Shown: in pieces, positions 42,994 to 50,131 of the stretch
Layout: each line of letters starts with the position of its first letter
How positions within the stretch are numbered: position 1 is the first letter of the stretch
Assembly (NCBI RefSeq): GCF_000317145.1
Contig: NC_019697.1
Coordinates: 3,134,385 to 3,198,384 of the forward strand
DNA length: 64,000 bases
Direction: 5' to 3'
Origin: Chamaesiphon minutus PCC 6605
GTDB lineage: Bacteria > Cyanobacteriota > Cyanobacteriia > Cyanobacteriales > Chamaesiphonaceae
Notes under the pieces: model-generated
The model's input: the letters and a program-made list of their open reading frames with translations, nothing else
Databases searched by the model: none
Told to the model about the DNA's origin: nothing
Position numbers and translations under genes: made by a program

Positions 42994-45900
42994 ATGGGCA
43001 TAGTTAATGGGACTAACAACGATGATGTATTATTTATTGACGCTGGCAAAAGCAATGACACCTTGTTGGGTTTAGCCGGAAATGACTACCTAGACGCCTT
43101 AGCTGGTAACGGCAACAATACTCTCCGTGGTGGAGATGGCAATGATGAGTTGTATGCTTACACCAACGATCGACTAGAAGGCGAGGCAGGTAACGATAGC
43201 CTCACCTCCGATGGCAATGGCTCTAACGCCCTCTCTGGTGGCGATGGTGATGATACTATTTATGCCGATCGCAACGATACAGTTTCTGGCGATGCAGGCG
43301 ATGACAAGATTTATGGCGGACAGGGTGGCAATACGATCTCAGGCGGCGCAGGTAAAGATGTCTTTTGGGTTGCCAATGTCGATGTCCCGACTACACCCAA
43401 TACCATTACCGATTTCGATCGATTAAACGACACGATTAGGATTAACCTTGCTAGCGTGAGTCAATTTAGCGATCTCACCATTGCCAAATCTGGCTCTGAT
43501 GCCACTATTAGCTTTGGCGCGCAACAGCTAGCTCTACTCAAAAATACTGCCCCAGGCAGCCTCAATAGCAACACCGTCGCCGTCGCGCCTACCGCACCCA
43601 ATAATGCAGGTAGCAACGTGACGAACTATGAATTTACCAACCTGCCCAAACTAGGTACGACTTCCAAAGGGCAAGATTTATTCCTCGGTGGTTTTTCGGG
43701 GTTATATTTTCAGGGGATCGCCGCCAATGGTAACCTCAAATTGATCGCGCATACCGATCGCGGGCCAAATGGCGAGCCGACTGGTGCCAATCGTCCCTTT
43801 CTCTTACCTAATTTTCAACCCGAAATCGTCAGTTTTGAACTCGATCGCACTTCGGGCGAGATAATTATTACCAAGCGCACGGGTTTATTTAGAGCCGATG
43901 GTAAGACACCACTCACCGGATTGCCCAACCTTCAAGCGGGAGCTAATGGTTTAGCCTATACCGACGAAATTGGTGTCGATCTCGATGGCAAAGTTTTAGC
44001 TAACGATCCGCTCGGTGCAGATGTCGAAGGCATCGTCATCGGCTCTGATGGTAACTACTGGCTGGTAGACGAATATCGTCCCGCGATTTATCAATTCGAC
44101 ACCAATGGTAAACTACTCAACAGGTTTATCCCTAAAGGTACCAGCACAGCAAGGATCGATCTAGCCGCGATCGATTTTGGCACCGAAGTATTACCCGAAG
44201 TTTACGCCCAACGCCGCAGCAATCGTGGCTTTGAAGCAGTCGCGATCGAAGGTACCAAGCTCTATGCCTTCATGCAAAGTCCGATCGACAATCCCGATAA
44301 TGCTGGCGATACGGTTTCGAGAGCCTCCCGTACAGTCCGCATTTTAGAATTCGATACTGCAACTAAAACCGTCACAGGCGAATATCTCTATCTGCTCGAC
44401 GATATTACGGGTACTGGTAACGCCAAAACCGACAAACTCGGCGATGCTGTCTCTCTCGGTGGCGGTAAATTTGCCGTTGTCGAACGCGACGATCTCGCCA
44501 CAACTGCCTCTAATAAGCTCATCTACCAAATCGATCTCGCCACGGCGACTAATATTAATAACCCTGCCAACTTTACTCTACCTGCGGGTAAAACGATCGA
44601 ACAACTCACCCCCGCCGAATTAACTACAGCCAAGATTGCCCCCGTCAGCAAAAGCCTCATCGCGAATGCCGCAAAATTGGGTTATACCGGAGTCGAAAAA
44701 CTCGAAGGTTTGGCATTAGTTGCACCTAATACGCTTGCCTTAATTAATGACAACGATTTTAACGTCGCGCCAGGGAGCAAGGTACCCGAAAAATTAGGGC
44801 TGCTAGAACTAGCCAAAGATCTCCCCGTGACGGGAATTATCAGCACCATCATCATTACCGCAACCGATCCAGCGGATCTATTGCTCGGTATCAAAGAATC
44901 GAACACTAGGATTATCGGCGATAGCCGTAACAATATCATCGATCTTAGTATTGCTGGAGGTCGAAATCAAATTTATGCTGGCGATGGAGCCGACGAGCTA
45001 TATGCTTATCAAAACGATCGCCTATTCGGTGAAGGCGGTAACGATATCCTCGATGCTACCGACGGTACAGGTGACAATGAATTGGATGGTGGTACTGGGG
45101 ACGATCGATTATTTGCAGGTACTAACGATCGATTAGTTGGTGGCGATGGTGACGATACCTTATTTGCAGGCTTAGGTGGTAGTACCCTGACAGGTGGTAA
45201 TGGGAAGGATACTTTTATCCTCGCGGCGGTAACATTATCTACTAAATTTAATATCATTACCGACTACAAAGCTGGTACCGATACGCTCAAAATTTCGGGT
45301 ATCCCTGGCATCGGCGACGATATTACCAAGCTAACTGCCACAATTCAAGGTAGCGATACGTTGCTCAAAGCAGGTACTGTCGATTTAGCCTTAATCAAAG
45401 GGATTCAGGCCAACTCGATCGCCGATCTCTTAAATCCCAACCCGAATCCTAACCCAAACCCAAATCCCAACCCTAACCCCAATCCCAACCCTAACCCCAA
45501 TCCCAACCCCAACCCAATTCCCAACCCCAATCCCAACCCGACACCTGGCATTACTTTAACCAACAACTTATTTGTTACTGATGCCGCAACGAAAGGTTTA
45601 GGTGTCAATGCTGTCAGCAAAAGAGCAGATAGCAAAGTTAATGAAATTGGCTTTTTTGCTGTTGACGATCCAGCTGGCAAAATTGGCGGAATCGCTCCAG
45701 GTGCCGCAGGTTATCTCAAACTATTCGCCGACTCAGCCAAACCAATCTTCGCTAATTTGGACGGTAGTTTCTTCAGTACTAATAAACGCGAAATTAGCTT
45801 AGATCCGAACAAAATTTATCAATTTTTTCAAGTGCAAGATGGTTCGATTGCCGATTTGCAACAACAGATTGCCAGCGGCAAAACGCCGACTAATATCTTA

Positions 45901-46566
45901 TTTGCACTCCCCGATGCCAATGGTAATAGTCCATTTAAAGTCACTACCAACAGCACCAATGATGGCTTTCAAATCTCAGTTAATAACGACGAGGTGCGCT
46001 TAAATGTCTCCAAACTAGCGGGTGCAACACCGAATATTCCAATCGGTGCTAAATCTCAGAATTTGGTTCAAGGACGCATTATCGATCTGTCAGACTATGC
46101 AGGTAAAACACTCAAAGTCGATATCAATACCAAGAGCGATGCGGGATACAATAATACGATCGCTTTCTACGCAGTTGAAGATGCCATTTTAGGTACAATC
46201 AAACTAGCTAATGGTACTATTCTCAAACCGGGCGATACTAATTATGCGATCGAAGCAATTAAAAGTGCAATTTTACAAACAGGTAAAACCGATAGTAAAC
46301 TCAACCAAGATCTCACTGGTGGTAAAATCTATGCTCCTGTAGCGATCTCTCAGGGTAATTTAACTGACTTTGTAAGTCTAAATCCGACTAATAGTGGCGG
46401 TAGTAATGCAATTCATGCTTATTTCAACTATCTCGGTGCTAATCCCGATAAACTAGATCATTTCCGCCTGCTTGGTAATAATACCTTTGGCATCGAAGAT
46501 CTGTATGGTAGTGGCGATCGCGACTTCAACGATATTGTCGTCAAGATCGACATCAAAACAATTTAA
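42994..46566 (+). CDS. large RTX protein with phytase/esterase-like domain, (Asn-Pro)n linker and DUF4114
   Basis: This 1190-residue protein has N-terminal RTX repeats (about 15-115; LAGNDYLDALAGNGNNTLRG, GGDGDDTIY), an esterase-like domain of the phytase group (about 215-605; LIAHTDRGPNGEPTGANRPF, GADVEGIVIGSDGNYWLVDEYR) and a second RTX block (about 635-745). A linker of about 18 Asn-Pro units (814-850) leads to a C-terminal DUF4114 domain that ends GIEDLYGSGDRDFNDIVVKI. RTX and DUF4114 parts bind calcium. There is no signal peptide, consistent with type I secretion. The enzyme could release phosphate from organic esters. The ATG follows AAGGGAG, a good ribosome-binding site. Confidence 0.9.
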   Translation: MGIVNGTNNDDVLFIDAGKSNDTLLGLAGNDYLDALAGNGNNTLRGGDGNDELYAYTNDRLEGEAGNDSLTSDGNGSNALSGGDGDDTIYADRNDTVSGDAGDDKIYGGQGGNTISGGAGKDVFWVANVDVPTTPNTITDFDRLNDTIRINLASVSQFSDLTIAKSGSDATISFGAQQLALLKNTAPGSLNSNTVAVAPTAPNNAGSNVTNYEFTNLPKLGTTSKGQDLFLGGFSGLYFQGIAANGNLKLIAHTDRGPNGEPTGANRPFLLPNFQPEIVSFELDRTSGEIIITKRTGLFRADGKTPLTGLPNLQAGANGLAYTDEIGVDLDGKVLANDPLGADVEGIVIGSDGNYWLVDEYRPAIYQFDTNGKLLNRFIPKGTSTARIDLAAIDFGTEVLPEVYAQRRSNRGFEAVAIEGTKLYAFMQSPIDNPDNAGDTVSRASRTVRILEFDTATKTVTGEYLYLLDDITGTGNAKTDKLGDAVSLGGGKFAVVERDDLATTASNKLIYQIDLATATNINNPANFTLPAGKTIEQLTPAELTTAKIAPVSKSLIANAAKLGYTGVEKLEGLALVAPNTLALINDNDFNVAPGSKVPEKLGLLELAKDLPVTGIISTIIITATDPADLLLGIKESNTRIIGDSRNNIIDLSIAGGRNQIYAGDGADELYAYQNDRLFGEGGNDILDATDGTGDNELDGGTGDDRLFAGTNDRLVGGDGDDTLFAGLGGSTLTGGNGKDTFILAAVTLSTKFNIITDYKAGTDTLKISGIPGIGDDITKLTATIQGSDTLLKAGTVDLALIKGIQANSIADLLNPNPNPNPNPNPNPNPNPNPNPNPNPNPIPNPNPNPTPGITLTNNLFVTDAATKGLGVNAVSKRADSKVNEIGFFAVDDPAGKIGGIAPGAAGYLKLFADSAKPIFANLDGSFFSTNKREISLDPNKIYQFFQVQDGSIADLQQQIASGKTPTNILFALPDANGNSPFKVTTNSTNDGFQISVNNDEVRLNVSKLAGATPNIPIGAKSQNLVQGRIIDLSDYAGKTLKVDINTKSDAGYNNTIAFYAVEDAILGTIKLANGTILKPGDTNYAIEAIKSAILQTGKTDSKLNQDLTGGKIYAPVAISQGNLTDFVSLNPTNSGGSNAIHAYFNYLGANPDKLDHFRLLGNNTFGIEDLYGSGDRDFNDIVVKIDIKTI
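45433..45542 (+). repeat. in-gene tandem repeat encoding (Asn-Pro)n
   Basis: About eighteen six-base units of the form AAYCCN encode alternating Asn and Pro, with one Ile and one Thr replacing Asn near the end. The unit is imperfect at third codon positions, which suggests selection at protein level together with slippage. The linker separates the RTX block from DUF4114. Confidence 0.9.
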
Positions 46567-46605
46567 CGATCCCGATCGCCAGCGAGATCTCGATCTTGCT
46601 GACGG

Positions 46606-46824
46606 TTGAATTTACGCACTAGTGGCGATCGTGGAACGATTGAGGCTTACTTTCATTATCTGGGTGCCAAATCTGACAAGCTCAATTGTCTTTGCCTAAT
46701 TGGGAATAATATATTTGGGATCGAGGATATGGATGGTGGCGACAATTCCCCAAACGGGACGCTACGCGATCGCGACTTCAACGATAGCCTAGCCAGCATC
46801 AACCTCGATAATTCATTATTATAG
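46606..46824 (+). pseudogene. remnant duplicate of the DUF4114 C-terminus
   Basis: The 72 codons from a TTG at 46606 encode TIEAYFHYLGAKSDKLN and GNNIFGIEDMDGG...DRDFND, a close match to the last 55 residues of the preceding protein (AIHAYFNYLGANPDKLD, GNNTFGIEDLYGSGDRDFND). There is no good start site or upstream domain. This is the end of a second DUF4114 domain, left after a tandem duplication or the deletion of a neighbouring paralogue. A short insertion (NSPNGTLR) distinguishes it from the parent copy. Confidence 0.8.
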
Positions 46825-47154
46825 AATTATAGTATTTTGACCTCAAGACAGCTCCCCGACTTCTCTGGAGATTTGGGGATCTGGCGTTCGCAAGATCGCC
46901 TGCCAATACGGGCGATCGACATCAAATTCCAAGTGCGAGCCAGTGGTATTATAGTCTTACTTCATGGAGATTATGGCCAACTGACTGAGGCGATCTCAAT
47001 GTGATGGAGGTCGATCGTGCTTGTCGCCACCTGCGCGACAACAGCTAGGGTGCAAGTTTAACCAGGCGTTAATATCTCGATAATCTCCCCAGGAGCAATT
47101 ACTGAGATAATTTGAGCAGGGTGCGCTCGGTCAGCCTTTAATAAATTTATTATC
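46825..47154. other. intergenic region before the parvulin gene
   Basis: About 330 bases without a gene. It contains an imperfect hairpin CCCGACTTCTCTGGAGATTTGGGG near 46856-46879, related to the orphan terminator at 23436. The rest shows no recognisable signal. The promoter of the parvulin-exporter unit should be here. Confidence 0.5.
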
Positions 47155-47973
47155 ATGAAGACAACTGCAAACCTGCAAGACCCCAGCATTGTGACTTCAA
47201 CCTTTCCGTTTCCAGATCGACCAGAGCAGCAACAGAGTAACGAACTAGATACTCCTCTCAAACGGCTATATCAAAATGCCATTTCTGGCGAAGAAGTTAT
47301 TGCACTTTTACAGAAATATTGGATGCTGCCACAATTACACCGAGAACTAATTCTCGATGAAGAATTAGCCTCGATTATGTGTAGCCAGGAGGAAATTTTT
47401 AGTGCCTACAAAGCTTTTTATCAAAAATATCAGATTAATTCTGATGAAGATCGCGCTGCTTGGTTAGAACGCAATAATTGTACGCTAGAACAGTTCGAGC
47501 ATTCAGTAATGCGAACGCTCAAACTCGATCGTTTTAAACAATTAAATTTTAATGGTAAAGTTGATTCTTACTTTTTACAACGCAAAGCTCAACTCGATCG
47601 AGCTACTTATTCATTATTAAGAGTAAAAGATCCACATCTAGCTCAAGAACTCTTTTTTAGGATTCAAGATAAAGAAGCAACTTTTACCGAACTTGTCAAA
47701 CAATACTCCGGCGGACAAGAAGCCGAAATCGGCGGCTTGGTCGGCCCCCACGAGCTATCGGTACCGCACCCGCTCTTGGCTCAGAAGCTCAGTTCGCTCA
47801 AGCCGGGACAATTGTCTACTCCGGTGCAAATTGCTGATTGGTTTGTCGTAGTTAGATTAGAAAAATATCTACCCGCTCAATTAGATAAAACCATGAGATC
47901 GCGATTGGTTGAAGAGTTGTACGAGCAATGGTTGCAAGCAAAGTTAGCTCAATTAATAAAGATTAAAAAGTAA
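47155..47973 (+). CDS. parvulin-like peptidyl-prolyl isomerase of a type I secretion unit
   Basis: A 272-residue protein. The N-terminal half (about 30-150) is helical, like the SurA-type chaperone part (LQKYWMLPQLHRELILDEEL, EEEIFSAYKAFYQKY-like). The C-terminal region (about 160-255) is a PPIC domain: YSLLRVKDPHLAQELFFRI, ATFTELVKQYSGG, GGLVGPHELSVPHPLLAQKL, LSTPVQIADWFVVVRLE. No signal peptide is present, so it would act in the cytoplasm. In cyanobacteria such proteins are encoded with HlyB-type exporters; here the exporter begins 180 bases downstream on the same strand. It likely keeps export substrates unfolded. The catalytic residues are only partly conserved, so isomerase activity is not assured. 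Confidence 0.85.
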   Translation: MKTTANLQDPSIVTSTFPFPDRPEQQQSNELDTPLKRLYQNAISGEEVIALLQKYWMLPQLHRELILDEELASIMCSQEEIFSAYKAFYQKYQINSDEDRAAWLERNNCTLEQFEHSVMRTLKLDRFKQLNFNGKVDSYFLQRKAQLDRATYSLLRVKDPHLAQELFFRIQDKEATFTELVKQYSGGQEAEIGGLVGPHELSVPHPLLAQKLSSLKPGQLSTPVQIADWFVVVRLEKYLPAQLDKTMRSRLVEELYEQWLQAKLAQLIKIKK

Positions 47974-48101
47974 CATTTATTGTAATTGTTATTCGATCGA
48001 ATAAAGGCCATGGAAGCGAGACAGCGATGCATACGACAAAGGAGGTTTCCTCCAGATATAGCGCGTCAAGACAGACAGCGGACTTTGTAACACTAGCCCC
48101 G

Positions 48102-48152
48102 TTCTGCCTTCTGCCTTCTGCCCTCTACCTTTTGCCCTCTGCCATCTGCCTT
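48102..48152. repeat. CTGCCTT-type heptamer array abutting the exporter start
   Basis: Seven imperfect seven-base units of the pattern CTGCCTT/CTGCCCT/TTGCCCT run up to two bases before the ATG at 48155. The array lies where a ribosome-binding site is expected, and none is visible. Confidence 0.8.
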
Positions 48153-48154
48153 TT

Positions 48155-48664
48155 ATGACTTATACTCCCACCACCCCCGAAGCCTTTCTCGCTCAAATCG
48201 AGCCTTTCAATCAGCTCTCGGCAAGTACTCAGTCCAGACTCGCCAAAGTCGCCCAGTATTATCGCTATCATGTCGGGCAACCGATCGCCCTGCGCGATCG
48301 GATGTCGGCGCAGATTAATATTGTCGTCGAAGGCACCGTGCGTCTGCTAGGATACCCGTCCGAGCATACTTCCCCCGTCACCTTAGAGCGGTTAGAAACT
48401 GGCAGCACGATCGGGGCAATTGGTACGATTAGGGGCGTTCCGTGCGAGTCGGCGATCGCTTCAACTGAGGCTATTTGCCTGAATATTCCCACCGAATCAT
48501 TCATGCAAATTGTGGCTACAGAGCCGATTTTAAAGGAATATTTTTACGATCGACCGACCTCGATCGAAATTTTTGAATTACTGCGCTTAGAACTAGAGCA
48601 ACACCCCAATCAAGAACAATTACTGCAACTATTACTCGATGTTCAAGTTTTTGAAAACTGCTGA
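48155..48664 (+). pseudogene. 5' part of HlyB-type ABC exporter gene, cut by IS4-type element
   Basis: The frame encodes an N-terminal cyclic-nucleotide-binding-like domain (VGQPIALRDRMSAQINIVVE, LERLETGSTIGAIGTIRGVP, STEAICLNIPTESFMQIV) and ends EQLLQLLLDVQVFENC, where the last residues are from the insertion sequence. Host sequence reaches 48634. The reading frame resumes at 50132, exactly in phase after the element and one copy of the TATTA target duplication are removed. The restored junction reads EQLLQL-LGVDSLKELAL. Domains of this type are found at the front of large cyanobacterial ABC exporters. As it stands, the protein is a detached regulatory domain. Confidence 0.9.
48630..48634. 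repeat. left target-site duplication TATTA of IS4-type element
   Basis: TATTA here and TATTA at 50127-50131 flank the insertion sequence directly. Both copies border the perfect 18-bp terminal repeats, so they are most likely the five-base target duplication. Confidence 0.8.
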
Positions 48665-48708
48665 AGTGTATGATATGGGATGAAGGATCGGTATAGAAAG
48701 GTAAAGAC

Positions 48709-49305
48709 ATGCTACTCAATAAGCCTTTGCCCTTCATCGAAGACTTTATCAACGAATTGAACAAGGGACTGAAAAGTTACAATCCAGATGGGGGCTTGAG
48801 CAGAATTCAGCGTGGATGGATCGGATTCTGTCTGATGGGCATAATACTGACGAACAGCGTATGCTGGGCAAGATTTGAACGGGTGAGCCTGGGGAAATAC
48901 AGCCTGGGAGCCTTATCATGGATGTTTCGCAAATCCAAACTGCCATGGGAGATGATGCTTCAAGTTAGTATAGCAATAGTGCTCAAGCAGTATGGTATTT
49001 CTGGAGGTACTTTGGTGACTGACGACTCAGATCATCAGCGCAGTAAGAAGACACCAAGGTTATTCAAAACCCATAAAATCAGAGACAAAGGTAGCGGGGG
49101 ATATATAAATGGTCAAAACATAGTGTTATTAATACTAGTTACTGACAAAGTGAGCTTGCCAGTTGGATTTGAGGTCTATCAACCTGACCCTCAACAACAA
49201 GCATGGACAAGAGAAGATCAACGTCTGAGAAAGAAAGGTATCGCGAAAAAAACCGCCCAGAGGCTCCACCCCATAATCCAGACTACCCAACTAAACCAGA
49301 ATTAG
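48709..49305 (+). CDS. IS4-type transposase, N-terminal frame
   Basis: This 198-codon frame encodes the front of a DDE transposase. It has a helical N-terminal part (LPFIEDFINELNKGLKSYN, GWIGFCLMGIILTNSVCWAR) and LVTDDSDHQRSKK at about residue 102, which contains the first catalytic Asp. Its end after the A7 run (49246-49252) is frame-specific nonsense (TAQRLHPIIQTTQLNQN), whereas the -1 frame continues with sensible transposase sequence. The ATG has AAAGG upstream. Full transposase should arise by -1 frameshifting at GCG-AAA-AAA-A. Confidence 0.88.
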   Translation: MLLNKPLPFIEDFINELNKGLKSYNPDGGLSRIQRGWIGFCLMGIILTNSVCWARFERVSLGKYSLGALSWMFRKSKLPWEMMLQVSIAIVLKQYGISGGTLVTDDSDHQRSKKTPRLFKTHKIRDKGSGGYINGQNIVLLILVTDKVSLPVGFEVYQPDPQQQAWTREDQRLRKKGIAKKTAQRLHPIIQTTQLNQN

Positions 49306-50027
49306 TGTTGCGATTAATGGAGCAGTTTCGGAAGCACCACAGTCAAATCAAGATCAAAGCCGTCGTTGCTGATGCACTATATGGTCAGGCAAAATTCATG
49401 GATGCAGCATCAGGCTTATTTGGTGGAGTCCAAGTCATTAGCCAATTGCGTTATAACCAAAATATTCGTTTTCGAGGCCGAAAACAAAGCCTAAAGCACT
49501 ATTTTTCAAGTTATCCGGGAGTTCCTCAAGAGTTGAGTATTCGAGGTCAACCTGCCATTACAGCCAATGTTGGAAGTATCAGAGTGGAAGTTTGTGCTCA
49601 CGGAAAAAAGCGATTTGTGATTGCGCTGAAGTATCCGGGTGAGCAAGATTATCGATATTTAGTTGCTACGGATCTGACTTGGCGCACCATAGATATCATC
49701 CAAGCGTATACACTGAGATGGTTAGTAGAGGTTTTCATCGAGGACTGGAAGTCTTATGAAGGTTGGGCGCAGTTGGCCAAGCAAACAGGTAAAGAAGGGA
49801 CAAGCCGTGGCCTGACCCTGAGTCTGTTGCTTGACTTATGCCTCTTGCTTCACCCGAGACAAATAGCCCGCGTTGACAGCAAGCTGCCCGCATATACTGT
49901 GGGCAGTCTACTCCGCAATCTTCAGATGGAAGCTTTGTTGTTATATTTTGAGCAGTTGCTACAAGCACCTAATCCGGTTGAGCAGTTGAATCAATTAAGT
50001 CAATCAGTTCAGGAGTTTTCCTTTTGA
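49203..50027 (+). CDS. IS4-type transposase, C-terminal frame
   Basis: This frame encodes the back of the transposase. It contains the second catalytic Asp in VVADALYGQAKFMDAA and the IS4-family signature Y-x2-R-x3-E-x6-K in YTLRWLVEVFIEDWK, whose Glu is the third catalytic residue. The true start is by frameshift from the upstream frame at 49246-49252, giving KKGIAKK-NRPEAPPHNPDYP; an independent start at 49203 would give a basic meaningless N-terminus. The product is a fused protein of about 440 residues. The motifs appear intact, so the element may still be active. Confidence 0.88.
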   Translation: MDKRRSTSEKERYREKNRPEAPPHNPDYPTKPELVLRLMEQFRKHHSQIKIKAVVADALYGQAKFMDAASGLFGGVQVISQLRYNQNIRFRGRKQSLKHYFSSYPGVPQELSIRGQPAITANVGSIRVEVCAHGKKRFVIALKYPGEQDYRYLVATDLTWRTIDIIQAYTLRWLVEVFIEDWKSYEGWAQLAKQTGKEGTSRGLTLSLLLDLCLLLHPRQIARVDSKLPAYTVGSLLRNLQMEALLLYFEQLLQAPNPVEQLNQLSQSVQEFSF

Positions 50028-50131
50028 GATCGTCTGGTAAACATATGAGTGGTAGAGATTTAGGTCGCTTAGAACCCACTCCCTCCCTCAATCGTCGAGC
50101 TGTAGCTTAAAAACTTGAACATCGAGTATTA

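Larger units (their letters stand above)
48635..50126. mobile_element. IS4-type insertion sequence, 1492 bp, inside an ABC exporter gene
   Basis: The ends are perfect 18-bp inverted repeats: CTCGATGTTCAAGTTTTT at 48635-48652 and its reverse complement at 50109-50126. Five-base direct repeats TATTA border it. The element carries one transposase encoded in two overlapping frames (48709-49305 and 49203-50027) joined by an A7 slippery run. The deletion of element plus one TATTA is 1497 bp, a multiple of three, and heals the exporter frame. Confidence 0.92.

Noticed and set aside
45433-45542. Tandem repeat considered as a CRISPR-like array
   Set aside because: The unit is six bases, there are no unique spacers, and it is translated as an Asn-Pro linker inside a long gene.
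48516-48764. Minus-strand frame spanning the left end of the IS4-type element
   Set aside because: It crosses the boundary between host gene and insertion sequence, so it cannot be an ancestral gene, and its sequence has no protein features.
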